A DNA stretch of 9,008 bases, taken from assembly GCA_021800745.1 (NCBI GenBank), contig JAJYYS010000062.1, forward strand, positions 1 to 9,008, read 5' to 3'. Source of the DNA: a bacterium (GTDB taxonomy: Bacteria > SZUA-79 > Acidulodesulfobacterales > Acidulodesulfobacteraceae). Shown here piece by piece: positions 1 to 7,213 of the stretch. Position numbers and translations under genes: made by a program. The notes beneath the pieces were generated by a model, which did not search any database, was not told the DNA's origin, and saw only the letters and a list, made by a program, of their open reading frames with translations. Each line of letters begins with the position of its first letter. Position 1 is the stretch's first letter.

Positions 1-1111
1 AAAAATTTTCATATTCGCCGGGCGTCCTTATGTCTTTATATATTATATAAACATTTGCGTCCGGATTATTTTTTCTTATCAATGCCGCTTCTTTAAGAGA
101 AGACATACAGCAAACCGTCGAGCAGTACGGCAGATGATTTTCGTCTCTTGAACCGGCGCACTGAATAAATGCGATAGATTTTACCGCCGAACCATTAGAT
201 TTTCTTTTGACCGTAAAACTTTCGGATTTACCGTTCTCTGAAAGTTCCGAATATAATTCTTCAAGTTCGACGTTCGTTAATATGTCCGGCGTCAAGCCGT
301 ATCCTAAATAATCCAGTTTTTTTGCTTCGTAGGGCTTCCATCCGGTAGCCGCTACAATGGAACCGACAGTTTCATTTACAACTTCAGCCGCATTATCTTT
401 GTCGGTAGGCTCTATCTCGACGTTAAACTTTCCTGGAGCTCCAGATACGGACTTTATTTTTGAATTTTTATAAATTTTAATTTTTTTAGAACTTTCCACC
501 TGGCTTATAAGTTCGTCTAATCCTTCTTTTATCCAGATATTCTTTTCGAAAGGCGGTTTTGTTTCCCATTTTTTATATTTTGAATACGGGAAGCCGCCAA
601 GATTAGATTTTTTTTCGACCAGAACGACTTCGTAACCTGCTTTCGCCGAATTTATCGCAGCATTGAGCCCTGTTATTCCGCCTCCAACTACAAGAACGGT
701 TTTGTTTAAATCCTGGATAAGCGGTTCTGGAAACGCAGCTTTTTTAGCCTTAGAAGCGCCCATATTTATATAATCTTCCGCAAGAAGCTGGGTATTGTTG
801 TCGTTCGGAGGGCTTATCCAAATTACATGCTCCCTAAGATTAACTCTTTCCGTGTGTATAGTAAGAGGGTCAAAATTGAAAACATCCTGTTTCGCACGCA
901 TTGAACATGCGGCTATAGCTAATTTATTTATCTTTTTTTCGGCAATATCGTTTTTTATGAGATTTACGCCTTCCGTCCCGCAAAGAAATTCATGGCTTAT
1001 GCATACTAAAGGTTTATTGGAATCTTTTGCCGTATTGACTAATCTTTCAATATTAAGGCTTTTCCCTATATCGCAACCGGAACATATATAAATCCCTAAA
1101 TTATTATCCAT
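1..1111 (-). CDS. qmoB: QmoB, HdrA-like flavoprotein subunit of the Qmo complex (3' part missing)
   Basis: The reading frame opens at ATG 1111 and stays open to the window edge, giving the first 370 residues; the C-terminal half lies outside. QmoB is the larger HdrA-like subunit of QmoABC, which moves electrons between the quinone pool and APS reductase. Visible features are an N-terminal cysteine set as in HdrA-like proteins (C10, C13, C37, C44, C69), then a Rossmann FAD-binding motif VVGGGITG at about 141-148 followed by LVEKK, then an ATGWKPY segment at about 255-261 and the family motif CAGSRDENHLPYC at about 318-330. The QmoA product carries near-identical ATGWKPY and CAGSRNENHLPYC motifs, so the two are paralogues. 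Family members are about 750 residues, so the Fe-S and MvhD-like C-terminal domains should follow off-window. The start is supported by GAGGAG five bases upstream. It lies 46 bases after qmoA, probably cotranscribed with it, with qmoC expected beyond. Confidence 0.92.
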   Translation of the reverse strand, partial: MDNNLGIYICSGCDIGKSLNIERLVNTAKDSNKPLVCISHEFLCGTEGVNLIKNDIAEKKINKLAIAACSMRAKQDVFNFDPLTIHTERVNLREHVIWISPPNDNNTQLLAEDYINMGASKAKKAAFPEPLIQDLNKTVLVVGGGITGLNAAINSAKAGYEVVLVEKKSNLGGFPYSKYKKWETKPPFEKNIWIKEGLDELISQVESSKKIKIYKNSKIKSVSGAPGKFNVEIEPTDKDNAAEVVNETVGSIVAATGWKPYEAKKLDYLGYGLTPDILTNVELEELYSELSENGKSESFTVKRKSNGSAVKSIAFIQCAGSRDENHLPYCSTVCCMSSLKEAALIRKNNPDANVYIIYKDIRTPGEYENF

Positions 1112-1157
1112 TTTAACTCCTCATCAAATATATCTTTTTTCTGTATGTTGAACTTTT

Positions 1158-2456
1158 TTATATTTTTGCGTTATGCTGAATCACCGAAAGCGCCGCGGAT
1201 GTAGCCGATTGACCGGACATATAAACATCTAAAGGAAACTTTGCTACCCCGGCTGAAAAGATGCCTTCTTCATAGTTCTCGTTAAATATAAATCCGTTTT
1301 CGTCTATATCTATTTTTATATCGCCGTCAATTTTAATTTCTTTTAAATCATCCTTAATATTCGGATACATACCGGCCGCCAGAACTACCATTTCAGCCCT
1401 GAATTTGTTCTTTTTGCCGGAAAGCATGTCTTCAACGTCTAACAGCAAGTCGCCGGTAGCATGGTCTTCAGATATTTTTCCCACGACACCTTTGTTAAAT
1501 TTAATATTTTTATCGATTTGCGCTTTATTTAGGAAATTCTCGTATCTTCCAGGGGTTCTTAAATCTATATAGAAAATAGTAGGGGAAGAACCCGGGGTTT
1601 TATCCCTCAAATAAAGAGCCTGTTTTAACGATGCCATACAGCATATCGCCGAACAGTACGGAAGATGGTTTTCGTTTCTGGATCCTGCACACTGTATAAA
1701 TGCAACGTTAGTTACTTCCTTATTATCGGACGGCCTCAAAATTTTCCCGCCTGTAGGACCGTTATCTGCGGCAAGCCTTTCCATCATTACATTAGTGATA
1801 ACGTTTTTAAATTTTCCAAAACCTAAGTTTTCTAATTTTTCTACATTATAAGGCTTCCAGCCGGTAGCAAAAATAATATCCGAAACCTTCAGTTCTATTA
1901 TGTTTTCTTTGGCATTAAGATTGATTGCGTCATATTTGCAAGCTTCTTCGCACTTTTTGCATGACGAAAACTTGCAGTAATTATCATCTACCGAATATTT
2001 TAATGGAAATGTAGATATAGCCGGCATATATATGGCTTTAGTCGTATCCATACCATAGTTGAAATCGTTTGGCCTATCCTCCGGACAGACCTTTGCACAT
2101 TCGCCGCAAACAGTGCAATTATCATTTATATATTGTGGCTTTTGACGAATTTTAACTCTATATCCCGTTTCGTCTTTTTCCTTATTTATTTCTTCTACTA
2201 CCGACGAAACTAAAAAATTTATATTGTTATCGGCGGAAGACTTAATCCTCTTTGTATTTATTTCGAATCCGCAGAACGGCGGACACAGCTTTGGAAAATA
2301 CTTATACATCTGGAGAACTCTGCCGCCTATATACGATTTTTTTTCTATTATATATATTTTTTTATTGACGGCTTCCGTAATTTCAAGCGCGGCCGAAACG
2401 CCGCTGTGACCTCCGCCTATTATTAATACGGGATTTTCATTCTTTAACTCGCTCAA
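1158..2456 (-). CDS. qmoA: QmoA, FAD subunit of the quinone-interacting membrane-bound oxidoreductase
   Basis: 432-residue HdrA-like flavoprotein of the QmoABC complex, cytoplasmic, working with APS reductase. An N-terminal dinucleotide motif LIIGGGHSG (11-19) with IIEKK (36-40) and IGGRV marks FAD binding. It is followed by the QmoA-typical FPKLCPPFCGFEIN. A ferredoxin-like motif CTVCGECAKVCP (cysteines 114, 117, 120, 124) and a second set (161, 166, 169, 173) could bind [4Fe-4S] clusters. ATGWKPY (197-203), CAGSRNENHLPYC (256-268) and DLRTPG (298-303) are shared with QmoB. The C-terminal SAGVAKFPLDV is the usual closing FAD motif. The start codon appears to be TTG at 2456: GGAG lies eight bases upstream, and the nearest ATGs are out of frame. 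It is separated from aprA by 151 bases containing a terminator-like hairpin. Length is close to the roughly 410-430 usual for QmoA, and the gene looks intact. Confidence 0.93.
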   Translation of the reverse strand: MSELKNENPVLIIGGGHSGVSAALEITEAVNKKIYIIEKKSYIGGRVLQMYKYFPKLCPPFCGFEINTKRIKSSADNNINFLVSSVVEEINKEKDETGYRVKIRQKPQYINDNCTVCGECAKVCPEDRPNDFNYGMDTTKAIYMPAISTFPLKYSVDDNYCKFSSCKKCEEACKYDAINLNAKENIIELKVSDIIFATGWKPYNVEKLENLGFGKFKNVITNVMMERLAADNGPTGGKILRPSDNKEVTNVAFIQCAGSRNENHLPYCSAICCMASLKQALYLRDKTPGSSPTIFYIDLRTPGRYENFLNKAQIDKNIKFNKGVVGKISEDHATGDLLLDVEDMLSGKKNKFRAEMVVLAAGMYPNIKDDLKEIKIDGDIKIDIDENGFIFNENYEEGIFSAGVAKFPLDVYMSGQSATSAALSVIQHNAKI

Positions 2457-2464
2457 CTTTAAAT

Positions 2465-2468
2465 CTCC
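2465..2468 (-). promoter_or_regulatory. Ribosome-binding site that fixes the TTG start of qmoA
   Basis: GGAG on the minus strand stands eight bases before TTG at 2456-2454. An ATG just upstream of it runs into a stop after three codons in another frame. The ATG shortly downstream is also out of frame, so TTG is the best start. Confidence 0.6.
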
Positions 2469-2536
2469 ATTGCTAAGTTTTTAATTAATATAAAATAAGA
2501 CGAATATTGCGACTAACTATTATTTAATAATTAAAA

Positions 2537-2560
2537 CCCTCCTCAATAAAATGAGGAGGG
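2537..2560 (-). terminator. Rho-independent terminator-like hairpin after aprA
   Basis: A perfect 9-bp inverted repeat (CCCTCCTCA and TGAGGAGGG) encloses a six-base loop. Read on the minus strand it is followed at once by TTTT and further A/T. It lies about 50 bases beyond the aprA stop and about 80 bases before qmoA. It fits a terminator or attenuator that separates highly expressed aprBA from qmoAB. No good promoter is visible between it and qmoA, so partial read-through is likely. Confidence 0.75.
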
Positions 2561-2607
2561 GAAAGATACATAATTTTTATTGATTATTGCAGATAAACCT
2601 TTAATCT

Positions 2608-4533
2608 TTAGTTCTTCGGAACTATTTCGATATACGGCTTCTTGAATAATTCCGGCTGACCGGTTGCCTTATTCAGTTTTGAATTAACGAATAACTTCCA
2701 GTTCTGTTCGTCAAGATTCGGATGGTCGGTTCTGTAATAGAAGCCGGGGTATCTTGTTTCTTCTCTGAACAATACGTGTCTTAAATGGAGTTCTCCGACT
2801 ATCGATCTGTGGTAATTTTCCCATGCCCTCATAAGCTCGTGCAGGTTTGCCGCAGCAAGTTTCGGAGCATCGTCTTTTAATCTGTTTAAAAGGTCTAATC
2901 CTCTTAAGAGACTGGCTTCGCTTGTCCTGTAGAACGTAGATGTTCCGGCAACATATTCATCCATAAGCTTATTTAATCTGAATAAATAAAGTCTGGGTCT
3001 GATATAGTTCGGGTTTACATTAGGCTCTGTCGAATAATCTTTAAATTTCTCAAATGTAATCATAGGTCCATATACTTTTTCGGCAAGAGTTTTATTGTCG
3101 GTATGAACCGTAGGCGTATAGCCGGAGTCGTCCAATACAAACCTTACGGCAGATTTTGCTGCAATTCTTCCCTCGACGTATGAACCGGAAGAGAATTTAT
3201 GACCGGACGCTCCAACACCGTCTCCGCCCGTGAAAAGACCGTTTACGGTCGTCATACGGTTATAACCCCACTGATATTCTTTTGGAGCAATATCTTCAGG
3301 ACCTGAAACCCACATTCCGCATGCTCCCGAATGAGAACCTAAAAAATAAGGCTCGGTAGGCATAACTTCGGAGTTTGTTTCACCCGGATCTATATCCATT
3401 GCAGCCCATAATCCAGCCTGCGCAACAGTCATGTCAAGGAAATCTTCCCAAGCATCGGCTTCGAGCGATTTCTTTCTCTTTTCCGGAAGGGTTTCGAAAA
3501 GCGTTTTCATAGCGCCGGACGTATTCATATAGAAAGGTCCGTTTCCTTCCATCCAGTCTTTAAGCATAACGTGGTTCCATAGGCACGTCGCAGGAACCTT
3601 TGCAAGTCCGTAAGGGGCATAATCTTTCAACATATGTCCCCATTTCTGCATATAATCCTCTCCGTGGGCATTTATAACTCTTGATTTAAAGAGCGTGAAC
3701 CATGCTCCTACCGGACCATAGCCGTCCTTAAATCTGTTTGGAACGAATCTGTTTTCCATGGTGGTCATTTCCGCTCCGGCTTGATAGCCCATAGCGTAAG
3801 TAGAACCGGCATTCCATATGGCATACCATGTTCTTCCCATGCCTTCCGCCTGAGACCTTGGCCTGAAAACGTTGACTGTTCCTCCGCAAGCCATAATTAC
3901 TGCTTTAGCTTTAAATATATAAATCTTGGCTTCTCTTAAGCTGAAACCTATTGCACCGGCAACCCTGTTTTCATGCTTTTCGTCCATAAGTAGCTCTGTT
4001 ATAAATACTCTTTCTAATATGTTTTCTTCGCCGAGAGCTTTTCTTGCGGCTTCCGCAACTAATACCTTATAAGATTCTCCGTGAATCATTATCTGCCATC
4101 TGCCTGCTCTGAGGGGTCTCGCGCCTTCTGCAATAGACCTTGTATCTTCTTCGTCTTCTTTGAATATCGGGAGACCGAATTTTTCAAAAAGCTGGACGGT
4201 TGAATCCACGTGTCTGCCTGTATCGTAAATAAGGTCTTCCCTTACTATACCCATAAGGTCGTTAGCGACGTGTTTGACGTAATCTTCCGGTGTATTATCT
4301 CCCAAATAAGTATTAATAGCGGATAATCCCATAGCTACGGCGCCGCTTCTTTCGATTGAAGCTTTTTCCGCCATCGTTATCTTCATATCTTTAGGCGCCC
4401 ATTTTTTTATTTCGAATGCGGCTCCGCATCCCACCATACCGCCGCCGACTATTAATATGTCGGTACTAATTTCTTCTATAGTATAGTTGTTTAAAACGTC
4501 GGTACTTGTCATTGAACCTTTCATTTCAGCCAT
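2608..4533 (-). CDS. aprA: AprA, adenylylsulfate (APS) reductase alpha subunit
   Basis: 641-residue catalytic flavoprotein that interconverts APS and sulfite plus AMP, cytoplasmic, as a heterodimer with AprB. It belongs to the fumarate reductase/succinate dehydrogenase flavoprotein superfamily. An FAD-binding motif DILIVGGGMVGCGAAFE lies at about 25-41, SIERSGAVAMGLSAIN at 59-74, and the closing FAD segment TGGDGVGASGHKFSSGSYVEG at about 435-455. Residues that seem to match the known Archaeoglobus APS-binding site are present: W236 (GRTWYA), R267 (RFVPNRFKDGYGPVG) and H401 (LGSHSGACGMW). The C-terminal RETRYPGFYYRTDHP-like segment, here written EETRYPGFYYRTDHP (591-605), is typical of AprA. 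Length is normal for the family and nothing is broken. ATG 4533 has GAGG ten bases upstream; in-frame Met codons at positions 4 and 8 are less well spaced. It lies 73 bases after aprB, with a hairpin in between. Confidence 0.97.
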   Translation of the reverse strand: MAEMKGSMTSTDVLNNYTIEEISTDILIVGGGMVGCGAAFEIKKWAPKDMKITMAEKASIERSGAVAMGLSAINTYLGDNTPEDYVKHVANDLMGIVREDLIYDTGRHVDSTVQLFEKFGLPIFKEDEEDTRSIAEGARPLRAGRWQIMIHGESYKVLVAEAARKALGEENILERVFITELLMDEKHENRVAGAIGFSLREAKIYIFKAKAVIMACGGTVNVFRPRSQAEGMGRTWYAIWNAGSTYAMGYQAGAEMTTMENRFVPNRFKDGYGPVGAWFTLFKSRVINAHGEDYMQKWGHMLKDYAPYGLAKVPATCLWNHVMLKDWMEGNGPFYMNTSGAMKTLFETLPEKRKKSLEADAWEDFLDMTVAQAGLWAAMDIDPGETNSEVMPTEPYFLGSHSGACGMWVSGPEDIAPKEYQWGYNRMTTVNGLFTGGDGVGASGHKFSSGSYVEGRIAAKSAVRFVLDDSGYTPTVHTDNKTLAEKVYGPMITFEKFKDYSTEPNVNPNYIRPRLYLFRLNKLMDEYVAGTSTFYRTSEASLLRGLDLLNRLKDDAPKLAAANLHELMRAWENYHRSIVGELHLRHVLFREETRYPGFYYRTDHPNLDEQNWKLFVNSKLNKATGQPELFKKPYIEIVPKN

Positions 4534-4580
4534 AACAATTTATCCTCGCAATTTATAAATTATTTTAATTAAATAAAAAT

Positions 4581-4601
4581 AAAAACGCTGTCAGCGTTTT
4601 T
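4581..4601 (-). terminator. Terminator-like hairpin between aprB and aprA
   Basis: AAAAACGCTG and CAGCGTTTTT form a near-perfect palindrome that folds as a 9-bp stem with a three-base loop. Read on the minus strand it ends in TTTTT and continues ATTTTTATTT. It begins five bases after the aprB stop and ends about 48 bases before the aprA start. By structure it is a classic intrinsic terminator and would also work in the other direction. By position it would act as an attenuator or mRNA 3'-end stabiliser within the aprBA pair. Confidence 0.7.
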
Positions 4602-4606
4602 ATCGA

Positions 4607-5041
4607 TTATTTCTTCGGAGCGGTAAGTTCTATCCCAGTTTCATCGCATAAACGTTCGTCTTTTAAATTCCCCTGATTAACTTCGGCAATCCCCTGATAT
4701 GGGTCGATACCGCCTTCCGGAGTAGTCCTTATAGGAAACTTAAACCTTTTAATTTTTCCGTTTCTGAATTTGACCGTCCACATAATAGAATCCGAACCGC
4801 GCATAGGAATAACCGAAGAACCTAAAGGAGCAAAATCCTGATATGCTCTCACTTCTATGGCAGACTGAGGACAAATTTTAACACAGCTGTAACATTCCCA
4901 ACACTGGTCAGGCTCCTGGTTGTAAGCCTTCATAATGTCCTTGTTAAGAACCATGAGGTCGTTAGGACAGATATACTGGCATGCAGTCTTATCCCTTCCC
5001 TTACAACCGTCGCATTTTTCCGTAATCACAAAACTTGGCAT
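4607..5041 (-). CDS. aprB: AprB, APS reductase beta (ferredoxin-like) subunit
   Basis: 144-residue electron-transfer partner of AprA carrying two [4Fe-4S] clusters. Counting from the chosen start, one ligand set is C10, C13, C21, C25 (KCDGCKG, then CQYICP) and the other is C47, C50, C53, C57 (CWECYSCVKICP). The C-terminal half (after about residue 65) is the usual beta sheet and tail that wraps around AprA. An upstream in-frame ATG at 5047 would add two residues (Met-Lys). I chose 5041 because the strong GAGGAGG is only one base from the first ATG but seven from the second, and because the product then begins MPSFV, the normal AprB beginning. It lies 101 bases downstream of sat. Length matches the family (about 145-150). 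Confidence 0.96.
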   Translation of the reverse strand: MPSFVITEKCDGCKGRDKTACQYICPNDLMVLNKDIMKAYNQEPDQCWECYSCVKICPQSAIEVRAYQDFAPLGSSVIPMRGSDSIMWTVKFRNGKIKRFKFPIRTTPEGGIDPYQGIAEVNQGNLKDERLCDETGIELTAPKK

Positions 5042-5048
5042 TTTCATA

Positions 5049-5055
5049 CCTCCTC
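5049..5055 (-). promoter_or_regulatory. Ribosome-binding site deciding the aprB start
   Basis: GAGGAGG on the minus strand lies one base before ATG 5047 and seven bases before ATG 5041. Normal spacing therefore favours the second ATG. Confidence 0.7.
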
Positions 5056-5142
5056 ATTAATATATTATTTTTATATATAAAAAGATATATTATCCGCATC
5101 TTAAGCGAAATAATATAAAATTAATCCGGTTTATAACAGAAA

Positions 5143-6366
5143 TTAAATTTCTCCTTTAGCCGCTTTGTGAAGTTTAATTTCTACTTTGTCTTCTTTGGCA
5201 AGAGAAGCGTAATAGTTTTTTAATATAGATAAAACTTCCGGTCTCGAGAAATGGTCGGGGACTTCCTGTCCTTCTGACAACAGTTTTCTAAGCATCGTAC
5301 CGCTTAATGTCAGCCTGTTTTCTTTAGGATGAGGGCATGTTCTGGTAGATGCCATACCATCGCACTTATGGCAGTAAAATGTTAAGTCCATTTTTAAAGG
5401 TTTTAGTTCAAGAGCGTTTTTTGGGATTTCGTCGAATATCTTGTGGGCATCGAAAGGCCCGTAGTAGTCGCCGACTCCGGCATGGTCTCTTCCGACAATA
5501 AGATGGGAACAGCCGTAATTCTGCCTGAAAACGGCATGCAGGAGGGCTTCTCTAGGTCCAGCATATCTCATTTCCATAGGATAACCGGCTTGAACGACCG
5601 TATTTTTGACGAAATAGTTATCTATTAAAGTATTGATGGCAACGGCCCTTACATTGGCTGGAATATCGCCTGGTTTCAATTTGCCGACTAGCTGGTGTAT
5701 AAGAACGCCGTCTGTAGTTTCGACCGCAACCTTTGCAAGATATTCATGCGAGCGGTGCATAGGATTCCTTGTTTGGAAAGCCGCAACGGTGTTCCAACCT
5801 TTTTCTTCAAATAATTTTCTGACTTCTGCAGGACGCATATATATATCTTTGAACTCTTCAGGATAAGTGCTTTCGCTTAATACCTTTACTTTACCCGCAA
5901 TATTTACGTCTCCCTGGGCCATAACCTTTTGAACTCCGGGATGCTCCATATCGGTCGTTTTAAATATTTTTTGGCACTCATACGCCTTGTCTATGGAATA
6001 TTTTTCGGATACGGCAATTATTCCTATAATTTCTGAGGTCTCAAAATCGACAAGCGCAACTTCCTCTCCGATTTTAATTTCGTCCGATAATTCTTTTGTG
6101 GCGGAAAGGGTAATCGGTATCGGCCAGAACGTTCCGTCTGCCATAGTGTAATTATCCACTACACCCTGCCAGTCTTTTTCCCCCATAAATCCTTCCAGTG
6201 GAGTAAATGCTCCTATGCCGAGCATTATTAAATCCGATGTTTCCCTTGAAGTCATAGGCAATTTTTTAAGATTTTTTGCCTTTTCTTTTGCATCTTTAAG
6301 TTCATTGCCCGACAAAAGCAGAGGTTTTAATTTTTTTTCTTTACCATGCGGATTTACTAATGCCAT
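5143..6366 (-). CDS. sat: Sat, dissimilatory-type ATP sulfurylase (sulfate adenylyltransferase)
   Basis: 407-residue enzyme making APS and pyrophosphate from ATP and sulfate, or ATP from APS when run backwards. It is the homo-oligomeric Sat type, not CysDN. The PUA-like N-terminal domain spans about residues 1-170. The catalytic domain shows the nucleotide motif [13 protein letters not shown] (198-210), PREALLHA (271-278) and [15 protein letters not shown] (292-306). A cysteine/histidine cluster (C332, C335, C344, H346) probably binds zinc, as in Sat from bacterial and archaeal sulfur metabolisers. There is no C-terminal APS kinase domain, as expected for dissimilatory Sat. ATG 6366 is preceded by GGAGGGG four bases away. 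A consensus-like promoter lies in the gap upstream, so sat may lead its own transcript into aprBA. Confidence 0.97.
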   Translation of the reverse strand: MALVNPHGKEKKLKPLLLSGNELKDAKEKAKNLKKLPMTSRETSDLIMLGIGAFTPLEGFMGEKDWQGVVDNYTMADGTFWPIPITLSATKELSDEIKIGEEVALVDFETSEIIGIIAVSEKYSIDKAYECQKIFKTTDMEHPGVQKVMAQGDVNIAGKVKVLSESTYPEEFKDIYMRPAEVRKLFEEKGWNTVAAFQTRNPMHRSHEYLAKVAVETTDGVLIHQLVGKLKPGDIPANVRAVAINTLIDNYFVKNTVVQAGYPMEMRYAGPREALLHAVFRQNYGCSHLIVGRDHAGVGDYYGPFDAHKIFDEIPKNALELKPLKMDLTFYCHKCDGMASTRTCPHPKENRLTLSGTMLRKLLSEGQEVPDHFSRPEVLSILKNYYASLAKEDKVEIKLHKAAKGEI

Positions 6367-6426
6367 ATTGCCCCTCCAGAATGAATTTAGGATTTTAACA
6401 TTTTATATTTTTAATTTAATTCTAAT

Positions 6427-6456
6427 ATATTTAATATTATTTCTTCAAAATGTCAA
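6427..6456 (-). promoter_or_regulatory. Putative sigma-70 promoter for sat (and aprBA)
   Basis: On the minus strand a perfect TTGACA (6456-6451) is followed after 16-17 bases by TTAAAT or TAAATA, a weaker -10. The site starts ten bases beyond the dsrH stop and lies about 60 bases before the sat start, in a very AT-rich gap. The -35 is strong and the -10 is ambiguous. No terminator is seen between dsrH and sat, so read-through from dsrEFH is also possible. Confidence 0.55.
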
Positions 6457-6465
6457 CAACTATTT

Positions 6466-6768
6466 TTAAGACCAGGTCATAGGATTATGCTCTACTACTT
6501 TTTCTACAAATCCTTTGTAATCTATGACTTTAATATTTTCCAATATTTCGCTTTCTTGTATTCCCCTGGCTTTTATATCCGCATGAAGACAGTAAACGCT
6601 ATTTTTTTGCGCCAAATTTTTTAATAATTCCTCAAATTTGCCGCCCTTTTTGACGGCATATACGCCGTCCTCTACCAGCAATACTACGTCGTCGTTTTGC
6701 CCTATATAGCTTACGGCGTCCTTAAGAGCGGAAGATTCGTACGGCGATTTTTTAATTATGTGCAGCAA
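6466..6768 (-). CDS. dsrH: DsrH/TusB-like subunit of the sulfur-relay complex
   Basis: 100-residue member of the DsrH/TusB family, third subunit of the DsrEFH (TusDCB) hexamer that passes persulfide sulfur between TusA-type carriers and DsrC. It begins MLHIIKKSPYESSALKDA, followed by VVLLVEDGVYAVKKG (28-42), VYCLHADIKARG (58-69) and IDYKGFVEKVVEHNPMTW (82-99), the normal family landmarks. The cysteine that aligns with DsrH Cys20 of Allochromatium is not present: Ala18 seems to take its place, as in TusB. The only cysteine is C60. The start is TTG at 6768, supported by AAGGAGGAG seven bases upstream, with no ATG nearby. It follows dsrF by 27 bases, clearly the same operon. Confidence 0.85.
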   Translation of the reverse strand: MLHIIKKSPYESSALKDAVSYIGQNDDVVLLVEDGVYAVKKGGKFEELLKNLAQKNSVYCLHADIKARGIQESEILENIKVIDYKGFVEKVVEHNPMTWS

Positions 6769-6775
6769 TTTTATT

Positions 6776-6784
6776 CTCCTCCTT
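6776..6784 (-). promoter_or_regulatory. Ribosome-binding site fixing the TTG start of dsrH
   Basis: AAGGAGGAG on the minus strand ends seven bases before TTG 6768-6766. No in-frame ATG is available near it, and the resulting N-terminus MLHIIKKSP matches the DsrH/TusB pattern. Confidence 0.7.
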
Positions 6785-6795
6785 TATCGGTTTAT

Positions 6796-7170
6796 TTAAA
6801 AAGGCAGTAACGCTTTCATATCATTCATTTTTTGTTTTAACGAATTTCTATCGACAATCTCTACTTCGGTTATTAAATCTTCAACTCCCATACCTCTTTC
6901 TTCGAGAGACTCTTTCTCGACATAAATATGAGAAATCTCGAAATCGTCTATTAAAATAGGATACGTCATAGAAAAATTTTTCTTTCCGAGTAACGACGTA
7001 TCTTGACCTTTTTTAAGAGAAAAGACTCCGTCTCCTATAAAACTGACGCTTATATCCTGCTCATATGCCCCGAACATAACCATCGCCTCTATAGCTTCCT
7101 GCTCATAAATCATTCCGTAAGGAGCAGTTCTGCAAACAAACATTACCTTAGTTTTTTCCTGTTCCGACAT
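6796..7170 (-). CDS. dsrF: DsrF/TusC-like subunit of the sulfur-relay complex
   Basis: 124-residue protein of the DsrE/DsrF-like fold. The conserved segments are VMFVCRTAPYGMIYEQEAIEA (about 9-29), with the family motif R-x-A-P-Y-G, and VSFIGDGVFSLKKGQD (42-57). DsrF/TusC is regarded as a structural subunit of the DsrEFH hexamer without the catalytic cysteine. The single cysteine here is C13, at the end of the first strand. ATG 7170 has GGGAG eight bases upstream. The gene sits between dsrE (43 bases away) and dsrH (27 bases), the standard order. Size is normal for the family. Confidence 0.87.
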   Translation of the reverse strand: MSEQEKTKVMFVCRTAPYGMIYEQEAIEAMVMFGAYEQDISVSFIGDGVFSLKKGQDTSLLGKKNFSMTYPILIDDFEISHIYVEKESLEERGMGVEDLITEVEIVDRNSLKQKMNDMKALLPF

Positions 7171-7213
7171 TTTATTTACTCCCGTAATAAATATATTTTT
7201 TAATTAAATTTAA

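Noticed and set aside
795..1091. 98-codon plus-strand frame inside qmoB
   Set aside because: It is antisense to the conserved N-terminal region of QmoB, with a composition typical of a shadow frame and no supporting ribosome-binding site that I could see.
5056..5142. Possible promoter in the sat-aprB gap
   Set aside because: TATAAT-like strings occur in the A/T-rich DNA, but I found no -35 at a proper distance. sat and aprB are most simply cotranscribed.
5138..5152. Short AGAAAT/ATTTCT inverted repeat at the sat stop codon
   Set aside because: A six-base A/T-rich stem is too weak, and expected too often by chance, to be called a terminator.
6215..6469. 84-codon plus-strand frame covering the sat start and the gap upstream
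   Set aside because: It is antisense to the sat N-terminus and then to AT-rich promoter DNA. The hydrophobic tail comes from the A/T composition, not from a believable membrane protein.
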